NCBI GenBank assembly: GCA_023443125.1 | Contig: JAEZVO010000031.1 | Span: 1 to 33,881, forward strand | Direction: 5' to 3' | DNA: 33,881 bases | From: Actinomycetes bacterium | GTDB lineage: Bacteria > Actinomycetota > Actinomycetes > Propionibacteriales > Propionibacteriaceae | Part shown: positions 14,404-21,874 of the stretch, in pieces | How positions within the stretch are numbered: position 1 is the stretch's first letter | Layout: each line of letters starts with the position of its first letter | Notes under the pieces: model-generated | Databases searched by the model: none | The model's input: the letters and a program-made list of their open reading frames with translations, nothing else | Told to the model about the DNA's origin: nothing | Made by a program: the position numbers and the translations under genes

Positions 14404-16238
14404 GCGACCAGATCCAGGCCGCTGCCGTCGACACAGAAGCGTGGCGCGGCAAGAAGGAAGAGATCGAGCAGGAGCAAGACGCGACGATGGCCCTGCGCCC
14501 GGCCAGCCGCAAGCTGCTCGTCGAACTCATCGCCCCGTACAAGTGGGTGGGCTTGGGGCTCGCCATCGCGGTGATCGCCGAGTCGCTGGCGAGCCTCGCC
14601 ATCCCGTACCTCGTGCAGCAGGTGCTGGATGAGGGGATGGCACAGCTGGCCGACGGCGACGGCTCCTTGCTGAACACGTTGCTCATCGCGATGGCGGTTG
14701 CCGTGGTGGTGCAGATGATCGGCCGGGTGTGGTTCATCCGCGGTTCAGGCCGGGCCGGCAACGGGCTGCTGCTCACCTTGCGGCGGCGGCTGTTCAAACA
14801 GTTCCAGCGCTTATCGATCGGTTTTCACGACAAGTACACCTCCGGGCGCGCGGTCTCGCGCATGACTTCCGATGTGGAGGCCGTGCAGGAACTCGTCATG
14901 CAGGGGTTAGACGTCATCGTCGCGTCCACGCTCACCATCATCGGCTCGACGGTGTTGCTGCTGTGGCTCGACTGGCGGCTGGCGCTCGCGGCGTTCTGCA
15001 CCTACCCGCTGCTGTTCGCGCTGCTGACGTGGTTTGCTCGGGCTTCGACGACGCGCTTCCGCGCCGTGCGCACCAAGTCCGCCACCACGATCGTGCAGTT
15101 CGTTGAAACTATGACCGGCATCAAGGCCGTGCAGGCATTTCGACGCGAGCCCCGCTCTCGCGCGCAGTTCCAGCAAGTGGCGGGGGAGTACCGCGACACC
15201 AACATCAAGGCCATGCGCGTGTTCGCGATCGCCATGCCGGGGTTCCAGTTCGTCGGGCACCTCGGCACGGTCGTCGTGGTGCTCGTCGGCGGTTGGATGG
15301 TGATCCAGGGGGAGCTCACCGTCGGCGTGATGGCGGCCTTCGTGCTCTACCTGCGCATGTTCTACGACCCGATGCAAGACATCGGCCAGTTCGTGTCCTC
15401 GCTGCAGTCGGCCCTCACGGCGCTCGAGAAGATCGCCAGCGTCATGGCTGAGGAACCCGAAGTGGCGGACCCCGAGCAGCCCGTCCCCATGCCGAGCGCG
15501 AGTGGCGCCGTCGAATTCCGAGACGTCCAGTTTGGCTACATCGACGAGAAGGTGGTGCTCCCCGATCTCACCTTGGACATCCCGGCTGGGCAATCCGTGG
15601 CACTGGTGGGCACGACGGGTGCGGGAAAGACGACGATCGCGAAGTTGCTGGCGAGGTTCTACGACCCGCAGCAGGGCGCGGTCACGCTCGACGGTGTGGA
15701 CCTGCGTGATCTCGACGACGTCACCCTCCGCCAGCATGTCACGCTGCTCACACAAGAGAACTTCATCTTCGGCGGCAGCATCGCGGACAACATTGAGTTC
15801 GGACGGCCCGGTGCGAGCCGCGAGGAGATCGAGCGCGCGGCGGCCGTCGTCGGTGCCGACGAGTTCATCCGCGCGATGCCCGACGGTTACGACACCGACA
15901 CCGGCAAGCGGGGCTCGAGGCTCTCGGCAGGGCAGCGGCAGCTCGTTGCGTTCGCGCGCGTGGTGCTCGCGGACCCCGCTGTGTTGATCCTCGACGAGGC
16001 CACCAGCTCCCTAGATATCCCGAGCGAGCGGCTCGTACAGCGGGCGTTGGCGACGATCCTTGCGGATCGGACGGCGATCATCATCGCGCACCGGCTGTCC
16101 ACCGTCGAGATCGCTGACCGCGTGCTCGTACTGCAGCACGGCGAGGTGATCGAAGACGGCGCCCCGAACGACCTCGTTGACGGCGGGGAGGGTGCCTATG
16201 CTGAGTTGCACCGCGCCTGGATGGCGTCGCTGGCCTGA
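14400..16238 (+). CDS. ABC exporter half-transporter, catalytic partner
   Basis: The 612-residue protein has an N-terminal extension of about 35 residues, six membrane helices and an ATPase domain. Walker A is GTTGAGKTT (404-412), the Q-loop is intact (LLTQENFIF), the signature is LSAGQRQ (508-514, second Gly changed to Ala), Walker B is VLILDEATSSLD with catalytic Glu533, and the switch His is in IIAHRLSTVE. Together with the preceding protein it makes one complete ATP site (this Walker A/B plus the partner's LSGGQ) and one impaired site (partner Walker B with Asp plus this LSAGQ). It ends 116 bases before tRNA-Trp; no strong terminator is seen there. Confidence 0.93.
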   Translation: MSDQIQAAAVDTEAWRGKKEEIEQEQDATMALRPASRKLLVELIAPYKWVGLGLAIAVIAESLASLAIPYLVQQVLDEGMAQLADGDGSLLNTLLIAMAVAVVVQMIGRVWFIRGSGRAGNGLLLTLRRRLFKQFQRLSIGFHDKYTSGRAVSRMTSDVEAVQELVMQGLDVIVASTLTIIGSTVLLLWLDWRLALAAFCTYPLLFALLTWFARASTTRFRAVRTKSATTIVQFVETMTGIKAVQAFRREPRSRAQFQQVAGEYRDTNIKAMRVFAIAMPGFQFVGHLGTVVVVLVGGWMVIQGELTVGVMAAFVLYLRMFYDPMQDIGQFVSSLQSALTALEKIASVMAEEPEVADPEQPVPMPSASGAVEFRDVQFGYIDEKVVLPDLTLDIPAGQSVALVGTTGAGKTTIAKLLARFYDPQQGAVTLDGVDLRDLDDVTLRQHVTLLTQENFIFGGSIADNIEFGRPGASREEIERAAAVVGADEFIRAMPDGYDTDTGKRGSRLSAGQRQLVAFARVVLADPAVLILDEATSSLDIPSERLVQRALATILADRTAIIIAHRLSTVEIADRVLVLQHGEVIEDGAPNDLVDGGEGAYAELHRAWMASLA

Positions 16239-16264
16239 GTGCGGCTGCCCGCATTTGGGTGCCG

Positions 16265-16294
16265 TTCGCACCGAGCGAAGTTTGCGGCTATAGT
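16265..16294 (+). promoter_or_regulatory. promoter of tRNA-Trp, possibly also secE-nusG
   Basis: TTCGCA (16265-16270), an 18-base spacer and TATAGT (16289-16294) precede the tRNA by 60 bases. The same TATAGT box occurs before rplJ and rpoB. Confidence 0.55.
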
Positions 16295-16354
16295 TGGACC
16301 TCGGCGATCCCGTCGCCGCCGCCCGGCTGTCCCCACACAGCCATGGTGGAGCCT

Positions 16355-16427
<73 letters not shown>

Positions 16428-16430
16428 CGA

Positions 16431-16448
16431 GATGGATCGGTATCCATC
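16431..16448 (+). other. hairpin between tRNA-Trp and secE
   Basis: GATGGAT (16431-16437) pairs perfectly with ATCCATC (16442-16448) over a 4-base CGGT loop, three bases after the tRNA. There is no T run. It probably marks a processing or partial termination point in a tRNA-mRNA transcript. Confidence 0.5.
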
Positions 16449-16506
16449 CGTTCGCCTTTCGGCACCAAGCCGCGGGGCATTTTGTTTGTTAGCGAAGGGA
16501 CATCAA

Positions 16507-16977
16507 GTGAGCGACAAGTCGCCAGAGGAGACTCCGAACGAGGCTTCGCTCGACGAGCCCACGCAGGTCGGGGAATCCGACGTCGATGCCTCCGCAGCCG
16601 ACGACAACCCGGCGGCTGATGACAAGGTGATCGACGATCTGGACAAAGATCTCCCCGCCGACAAACAAGCTTCGTCCAAGCCCGTGAAGCGTCGCACCGC
16701 ACAGGCTCCTGTGAAAAAGGGCACGGCGACCCGCAAACGCAAAGATGCCGAACGTGAGCATGACGACGTCGACCCGTACAAGGCGAAGAATCCAAAACAC
16801 TTCGTGCAGCAATCTGTCGGAGAGCTGAAGAAGGTTGTCTGGCCGACGTGGCCCGCAATGGTGGGCTACTTCGCGGCCGTCTTGGTCTTCGTGCTGTTCG
16901 TGATTCTCTTCGTCACGGTGCTCGATGGAGCATTCGGGTGGAGCTTGCTGCAGATCCTAGGGAGCGAAAACGCATGA
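16507..16977 (+). CDS. secE: preprotein translocase subunit SecE
   Basis: The 156-residue protein starts at GTG 16507, preceded by GAAGGGA. The frame is open back to 16432, but that start has no ribosome-binding site and is next to the tRNA. A long charged N-terminal extension (about 95 residues, acidic then Lys/Arg-rich) precedes the conserved SecE core VGELKKVVWPTWPAMVGY and one membrane helix (about residues 118-140). SecE clamps SecY in the protein-export channel. Its stop overlaps the nusG start (ATGA). Confidence 0.94.
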   Translation: MSDKSPEETPNEASLDEPTQVGESDVDASAADDNPAADDKVIDDLDKDLPADKQASSKPVKRRTAQAPVKKGTATRKRKDAEREHDDVDPYKAKNPKHFVQQSVGELKKVVWPTWPAMVGYFAAVLVFVLFVILFVTVLDGAFGWSLLQILGSENA

Positions 16978-17837
16978 GCGAGTACGACGAGACTGCCGCA
17001 GACGCTGGCGAAATTGATGTTGAGCAGCTCAAGGCTGAAGCCCAGGCTGACGCAGATGCTGCCAGCGACGATTTCGACATTGTCTTTGATGCCGAATCAT
17101 CGGAATCCGACGAAGACTCGACGGATTCTGACGACATCGACGTAGACCTCAACCTCGACGGTGATGACACCGACGATGCTGTAGACGAGGCCGAGGAAAC
17201 CGTCGACGCCGACGAGGCGCTCGAGGCGGCACTGGCGGAGCTCCGCGATGAACTCGAGGGCAAGTTTGGCGACTGGTACGCCGTGCACACCTACTCCGGT
17301 ATGGAGAGGCGTGTGAAGCAGAACATTGAGGCCCGCGCCGAATCCATGGCCGACAACGGTGGCGACGATGTGTACGAAGTCATCGTGCCCACCGAAGACG
17401 TGGTCGAAGTGCGCAACAACAACCGCAAGGTCGTCACGCGCAGCGTGCTGCCCGGCTACGTGTTTGTGCGCATGGACATGACCGACGAGTCCTGGGGCGT
17501 GGTGCACCACACGCCTTCCGTGACGGGCTTCGTCGGGGCAGGGCAGACTCCCGTGCCTCTGTCTGTGGACGAGGTGCTCAACATGCTTACTCCTTCCGTG
17601 AAGGCCCGTATCGCCGCCGAGCAGGTTGGCGAGCAGGCGAAGCAGAAGAAGAAGGTCGAGGTCGTTGACTTCCAGGTCGGCGACTCCGTCATGGTGACCG
17701 ATGGCCCCTTCAGTGGTGTGCATGCCACGATCACCGAGATCAACGCCAACACCAACCGGCTTCGGGCTCTGGTCGAGATCCTCGGCCGCGAGACCCCGGT
17801 TGATCTGGAATTCCGCCAGGTCAGCAAGGTCGTCTAA
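16974..17837 (+). CDS. nusG: transcription termination/antitermination factor NusG
   Basis: The 287-residue protein has an unusually long acidic tail of about 98 residues rich in Asp, Glu, Ser and Ala. The NGN domain follows (WYAVHTYSGMERRVKQNI from residue 101), then a C-terminal KOW domain (VGDSVMVTDGPFSGVHATI from residue 235). NusG binds the RNA polymerase clamp, modulates pausing and links to Rho or the ribosome. The acidic extension is common in Actinobacteria but its function is not settled. The gene is translationally coupled to secE. Confidence 0.96.
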   Translation: MSEYDETAADAGEIDVEQLKAEAQADADAASDDFDIVFDAESSESDEDSTDSDDIDVDLNLDGDDTDDAVDEAEETVDADEALEAALAELRDELEGKFGDWYAVHTYSGMERRVKQNIEARAESMADNGGDDVYEVIVPTEDVVEVRNNNRKVVTRSVLPGYVFVRMDMTDESWGVVHHTPSVTGFVGAGQTPVPLSVDEVLNMLTPSVKARIAAEQVGEQAKQKKKVEVVDFQVGDSVMVTDGPFSGVHATITEINANTNRLRALVEILGRETPVDLEFRQVSKVV

Positions 17838-17843
17838 AATAGG

Positions 17844-17872
17844 GCGTTGCGCCGGAAACGCTTCGGCGCGTT
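17844..17872 (+). promoter_or_regulatory. rplK leader hairpins with alternative pairing
   Basis: GCGCCG (17849-17854) pairs with CGGCGC (17864-17869). In addition AACGC (17857-17861) can pair with GCGTT either upstream (17844-17848) or downstream (17868-17872), so structures exclude each other. Its position, 27 bases before rplK, fits a translational operator for L1, which is known to bind the rplKA leader in other bacteria. Binding here is inferred. Confidence 0.4.
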
Positions 17873-17898
17873 AGTAACAACATAGGTAAGGACCCACC

Positions 17899-18330
17899 AT
17901 GCCTCCCAAGAAGAAGGTATCAGCGATCGTCAAGATCGCCCTGCAGGCTGGCGCTGCCACGCCTGCGCCGCCGGTCGGTACCGCACTCGGTCCGCACGGC
18001 GTCAACATGATGGAATTCGTCAAGGCGTACAACGCTGCGACGGAATCCCAGCGCGGCAACATCGTCCCCGTAGAAATCACCATCTACGAGGACCGCACGT
18101 TCACGTTCATCACGAAGACCCCGCCTGCTGCCGAGCTCATCAAGAAGGCCGCCGGCATCAGCAAGGGCTCCGGCAAGCCGCACACGGACAAGGTCGGCAA
18201 GATCACCAAGGACCAGGTCCGCGAGATCGCTCAGACCAAGCTGCCCGACCTCAACGCGAATGATGTCGACGCTGCCATGAAGATCGTCGAGGGTACCGCT
18301 CGCCAAATGGGCGTCTCCGTCGCCGACTGA
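17899..18330 (+). CDS. rplK: 50S ribosomal protein L11
   Basis: The 143-residue protein shows the L11 pattern: IVKIALQAGAATPAPPVGTALGPHGVNMMEF, the proline-rich hinge region TKTPPAAELIKKAAG, and the C-terminal RNA-binding part ending VEGTARQMGVSV. L11 forms the GTPase-associated stalk base of the large subunit with L10. A TAAGGA sequence lies about eight bases before the ATG. It is followed by rplA after an 88-base structured gap. Confidence 0.98.
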   Translation: MPPKKKVSAIVKIALQAGAATPAPPVGTALGPHGVNMMEFVKAYNAATESQRGNIVPVEITIYEDRTFTFITKTPPAAELIKKAAGISKGSGKPHTDKVGKITKDQVREIAQTKLPDLNANDVDAAMKIVEGTARQMGVSVAD

Positions 18331-18344
18331 ACTCCACTTCCTTC

Positions 18345-18396
18345 CTGGTAGGGGCGCTCCCCGCACCAGAACTGGTGGACCGGGATACGAACCCGG
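18345..18396 (+). promoter_or_regulatory. structured rplK-rplA spacer with a T-arm-like hairpin
   Basis: Three elements occupy this spacer. CTGGT (18345-18349) and ACCAG (18365-18369) close a stem that contains GGGG/CCCC. CACCA (18364-18368) can instead pair with TGGTG (18373-18377) over GAAC. Finally CCGGG (18380-18384) pairs with CCCGG (18392-18396) over a 7-base loop; on the complementary strand this reads like a tRNA T arm (loop TTCGTAT). The element ends 22 bases before rplA, so it could control its translation. Confidence 0.4.
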
Positions 18397-18418
18397 CTGA
18401 TCTAAGAAAGAACCAGAC

Positions 18419-19120
18419 ATGAAGCACAGCAAGAACTACAAGTCGTCCGCGGAAACCCGCGACGCGAACCAGCACTACTCGCCCGAAGAAGGCATCAAGC
18501 TTGTCAAGGGCATGGCCAAGGCGAAGTTCGACGAGTCCATCGACGTTGCGATGCGTCTCGGCGTCGACCCTCGTAAGGCCGACCAGATGGTGCGCGGCAC
18601 CGTCAACCTCCCCCACGGCACCGGCAAGACGGCTAGGGTCCTCGTCTTCGCCGCCGGTGAGCGTGCGGAAGCAGCGTTGGCGGCAGGTGCCGACGAAGTG
18701 GGCACCGACGATCTCATCGCCAAGGTGGCCGACGGCTACCTCGACTTCGATGCCGTCGTCGCCACCCCCGACATGATGGGCAAGGTTGGTCGCCTTGGTC
18801 GCGTGCTCGGCCCCCGCGGCCTGATGCCGAACCCGAAGACCGGCACCGTCACGATGGACACCGGCAAGGCCGTCTCTGACATTAAGGGCGGCAAGATCGA
18901 GTTCCGCGTCGACCGCCACTCGAACCTGCAGTTCATCATCGGTAAGGCTTCCTTCACCGAGCAGCAGCTGGTGGACAACTACTTCGCGGTGCTCGACGAG
19001 ATCCTCCGTCTCAAGCCGGCATCCTCGAAGGGCCGCTACATTCGCCGTATCGCGGTCTCGGCGACGATGAGCCCGTCGGTCAACCTCGACCTCGGCGCCA
19101 CTAAGCCTGCCGGCGCCTGA
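18419..19120 (+). CDS. rplA: 50S ribosomal protein L1
   Basis: The 233-residue protein matches L1 throughout: FDESIDVAMRLGVDPRKADQMVRGTVNLPHGTGK, then GRLGRVLGPRGLMPNPKTGTVT, and the C-terminal GKASFTEQQLVDNYFAVLDEI. L1 binds 23S rRNA at the mobile stalk near the E site and often represses its own operon. The ribosome-binding site (AAGAAAG) is weak, consistent with control by the structured spacer upstream. A repeat array begins 23 bases after its stop. Confidence 0.98.
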   Translation: MKHSKNYKSSAETRDANQHYSPEEGIKLVKGMAKAKFDESIDVAMRLGVDPRKADQMVRGTVNLPHGTGKTARVLVFAAGERAEAALAAGADEVGTDDLIAKVADGYLDFDAVVATPDMMGKVGRLGRVLGPRGLMPNPKTGTVTMDTGKAVSDIKGGKIEFRVDRHSNLQFIIGKASFTEQQLVDNYFAVLDEILRLKPASSKGRYIRRIAVSATMSPSVNLDLGATKPAGA

Positions 19121-19143
19121 TCTCTCATCTATTCCGACCTTCC

Positions 19144-19532
19144 GGTGGTTGAGTAGCGAGCGGAGCTCGCGTATCGAAACCCCGCCAGTACCGGTGGTTG
19201 AGTAGCCGCCGTAGGCGGCGTATCGAAACCCCGGCACTGCGTCTCGATACGCGGCTGCGCCTCTACTCGACGTTCGGGGGCGCGGATTGCTCTCCCTCCG
19301 ATGGTTGAGTAGCCGCTGAAAGCGGCGTATCGAAACCACACCCGAGATGATTTCGACACGCGGGCTCCGCCCGCGGCTCAATCATCGAGCCTGCCTCACC
19401 GATGGTTGAGTAGCCGCCGCAGGCGGCGTATCGAAACCACTCCCAGCGTCTCGATACGGCCCTTCGGGCCTACTCGACGATCGGGGCCCCCGGTGGTTGA
19501 GCCGCCCGCGAAGCGGGCGTGCCGAAACCACC
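19144..19532. repeat. cluster of eight palindromic intergenic repeat units
   Basis: Each unit is about 35-42 bases with the form GGTTGAGTAG, a short variable GC-rich hairpin, then CGTATCGAAACC. Forward units lie near 19144-19183, 19193-19232, 19301-19339, 19402-19440 and 19492-19532. Inverted units lie near 19241-19273, 19350-19386 and 19446-19482. The hairpin cores differ in sequence (for example GCCGCCG/CGGCGGC or CGGGC/GCCCG) but conserve pairing. The array fills most of the 482-base gap between rplA and the carboxyltransferase gene, which otherwise holds only the latter's leader. This resembles REP/BIME elements, and related units are, to my knowledge, common in actinobacterial genomes. 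Confidence 0.9.
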
Positions 19533-19602
19533 TGCAGGCACGCCACTCGCGGATCACTGCGCGGGTGTATGGTCTCATCAAGCTCGCACTCCCAGGAGAA
19601 CA

Positions 19603-21084
19603 ATGTCGTACTTGGATGTGGACCAACTCATCGCGTCGTTTCTCGACGACGGCTCGCGAGTCTCTTGGGACGAACCGGTGCCCGTGCCGCTGGTCGTCGA
19701 CACGTACGCCGACGTGCTCGCTCGCGCGCAGCAACGCACAGGGCGGACGGAATCCGTCGTCACCTGCGAGGGCACCATCGGTGGCCGCAGGGTCGCCGTC
19801 GTGGGTGGTGACATGCAGTTTCTCTGTGGCTCGATTAGCGTCGGGGCCGCGGAACGCCTCACTCGCGCCATCGAGCGCGCAACCAAAGAGCAGCTGCCCA
19901 TCATCGCGCTTCCCGTCGGTGGGGGTACGCGCATGCAGGAGGGCACCGTCGCGTTTCTCCAGATGGTGAAAATCACTTCCGCAGTCATGGCGCACAAGGC
20001 CAACAACCTCCCGTATCTCGTGTACTTGCGGAACCCGACGATGGGTGGGGTGTTCGCGTCGTGGGGTTCGCTGGGGCACGTGACGTTCGCGCAGCCGGGG
20101 GCGCTCGTCGGGTTCCTAGGCCCTCGCGTGTACGAGGCGCTCTACCAGTCGCAGTTCCCCGAAGGTGTCCAATGCGCCGATCATCTTGCAGAACTCGGCG
20201 TGATCGACTCCGTGCTCCCGCCCGAAGCACTGGGGGAGGCCTTCGCCCGCATCCTCGCCGTCATGTGCGACCGTCCGACGGGCCACGAACCGCACGAGTC
20301 CCACGCGCCCGCCGAACTCCTCGATTTCCATGCGTGGGAATCCATCACCCGCACGCGTCGGGATGATCGCCCCGGCATCCGCGACCTCCTGGAGGTGGCT
20401 GCCACCAACGTCACCATGCTCAACGGCACCGGCGACGGTGAAACTCACCCTGGTAGCGTGCTCGCCCTCGCGCAGTGGGGTAATGCGTCGTGCGTAGTGG
20501 TTGGGCAAGATCGCGCCGATCAAGGGCGCCCGCTGGATCCGGCGGCGCTGCGTGAGGTGCGTCGGGGCATCCGCGTGGCGCGCGAGCTCGATCTGCCGCT
20601 GGTGTCCGTGATTGACACCTCCGGGGCCGCGCTCTCGAAGGAGGCGGAGGAGCGCGGCATGGCTCCTGAAATTGCACGCACGCTCAGCGAGCTCCTCGTG
20701 TTGCCGACGCCGACGGTAAGCCTGTTGATGGGCCAGGGAGCGGGCGGCATCGCGTTGGCGTTGACACCTGCTGATCGCATCGTTGCTTGCGAACACGCGT
20801 GGCTCGCGCCACTCCCGCCGGAGGGCGCATCCGCGATCTTATACTCCGACATCACTCACGCACGTGAGATGGCCGACGCCCAAGGCGTGCGTGCTCGCGA
20901 TCTGATGGACATCGGCATCGTCGACCGCATCGTGCCCGAACCCGACGACCCCGCGCGCGAACGCGTCGCCTTCTGCGAAGAACTCGGCAGAGTGCTCCAC
21001 GATGCTGTACTGCGAGTGGTGGCGATGCCCGCCGAGGAACGCATGCAGCGTCGCCACCGACGGTTCCGTGCGCTCGGCTGGTGA
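19603..21084 (+). CDS. fused carboxyltransferase (AccD-like plus AccA-like) of an acyl-CoA carboxylase
   Basis: The 493-residue protein starts at ATG 19603 behind AGGAGA; the open frame upstream lies in the repeats. The N-terminal half resembles the beta subunit (VGGDMQFLCGSISVGAAERLTRA, VGGGTRMQEGTVAFLQMVK, NPTMGGVFASWGSLGHV). The C-terminal half resembles the alpha subunit (HPGSVLALAQWG, SVIDTSGAALSKEAEERGMA, LLMGQGAGGIALAL, PPEGASAIL). Such fusions move carboxyl groups from carboxybiotin to an acyl-CoA, usually acetyl-CoA for fatty-acid synthesis. The N-terminal zinc ribbon of bacterial AccD is absent. No biotin carrier or carboxylase gene is in the window. It lies between rplA and rplJ and converges on the ABC operon, 13 bases away. 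Confidence 0.85.
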   Translation: MSYLDVDQLIASFLDDGSRVSWDEPVPVPLVVDTYADVLARAQQRTGRTESVVTCEGTIGGRRVAVVGGDMQFLCGSISVGAAERLTRAIERATKEQLPIIALPVGGGTRMQEGTVAFLQMVKITSAVMAHKANNLPYLVYLRNPTMGGVFASWGSLGHVTFAQPGALVGFLGPRVYEALYQSQFPEGVQCADHLAELGVIDSVLPPEALGEAFARILAVMCDRPTGHEPHESHAPAELLDFHAWESITRTRRDDRPGIRDLLEVAATNVTMLNGTGDGETHPGSVLALAQWGNASCVVVGQDRADQGRPLDPAALREVRRGIRVARELDLPLVSVIDTSGAALSKEAEERGMAPEIARTLSELLVLPTPTVSLLMGQGAGGIALALTPADRIVACEHAWLAPLPPEGASAILYSDITHAREMADAQGVRARDLMDIGIVDRIVPEPDDPARERVAFCEELGRVLHDAVLRVVAMPAEERMQRRHRRFRALGW

Positions 21085-21097
21085 GTGCAAACGCCGC

Positions 21098-21874
21098 TTA
21101 GAGCACCTTTGCGAAGAACTCCTTCGTGCGCTGGTGCTGGGGGTGGTCGATGACATCCGACGGTGCTCCTCGCTCCACGATTTCCCCGTCGTCCATGAAC
21201 ACCACCTGGTCGGCCACCTCGCGGGCGAACCCAATCTCGTGCGTGACCACCACCATCGTCATGCCCGACGCGGCGAGCTCCTGCATTACGCCGAGCACTT
21301 CGCCGACGAGCTCCGGGTCGAGTGCTGAGGTGGGCTCGTCGAAGAGCATGAGCTGGGGGTCCATGGCCAGCGCGCGGGCAATCGCGACGCGCTGCTGTTG
21401 CCCGCCCGACAGCTCACCGGGGTAGTGGTCCATGCGGTCAGCGAGCCCTACACGTGCCAGCTCTTCTTCCGCTCGCCGGTGGGCTTCTCGTCGGGAGAGA
21501 CCGTGCACCTGGCGGGGAGCCTCCATCACATTTTGGAGCGCCGTCATGTGGGGGAACAGGTTGAAGCGTTGAAACACCATGCCGATCTGTGAGCGCTGGC
21601 GTGCGACGTCCTTGTCCGAGCGGCGGTGGAGCACCGTCGCGCCGCTGCGGTTGGTGGTTTCGCGCAGGCCCATGAGCTCGCCGTCGACGAGCATCCGGCC
21701 CGCCGAGATCTGCTCGAGCTCGTTCATGCAGCGCAGCAGGGTGGATTTCCCAGAGCCCGACGGTCCGAGCAGCACGCAGACTTCGCCACGCTCGACGGTC
21801 AGGTCGACTCCGCGCAGCACGTGAAGGTCGCCGAAGAACTTGTGCACCCCGCGGGCTTCGATCATGGCGGTCAT
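21098..21874 (-). CDS. polar amino-acid ABC transporter, ATP-binding subunit (GlnQ type)
   Basis: The 258-residue ATPase has Walker A LLGPSGSGKSTLLRC, Q-loop MVFQRFNLFPHMT, signature GELSGGQQQRVAIARAL, Walker B LMLFDEPTSALDPE and switch His in VVVTHEIGFA. The MTALQNVMEAP block and overall length match the GlnQ/HisP group. A GGAGGTGA sequence precedes ATG 21874, which overlaps the permease stop (ATGA). An insertion of about 15 residues around TTNRSGATVLHRRSDKDV is seen between Walker A and the Q-loop. It energises the uptake system encoded with the next two genes. Confidence 0.93.
   Translation of the reverse strand: MTAMIEARGVHKFFGDLHVLRGVDLTVERGEVCVLLGPSGSGKSTLLRCMNELEQISAGRMLVDGELMGLRETTNRSGATVLHRRSDKDVARQRSQIGMVFQRFNLFPHMTALQNVMEAPRQVHGLSRREAHRRAEEELARVGLADRMDHYPGELSGGQQQRVAIARALAMDPQLMLFDEPTSALDPELVGEVLGVMQELAASGMTMVVVTHEIGFAREVADQVVFMDDGEIVERGAPSDVIDHPQHQRTKEFFAKVL

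Noticed and set aside
19144..19532. CRISPR array
   Set aside because: The units are palindromic, alternate in orientation, have no even-length unique spacers and no cas gene is near.
19519..19602. Upstream extension of the carboxyltransferase into the repeat array
   Set aside because: AGGAGA lies right before ATG 19603, and the extension translates repeat DNA.
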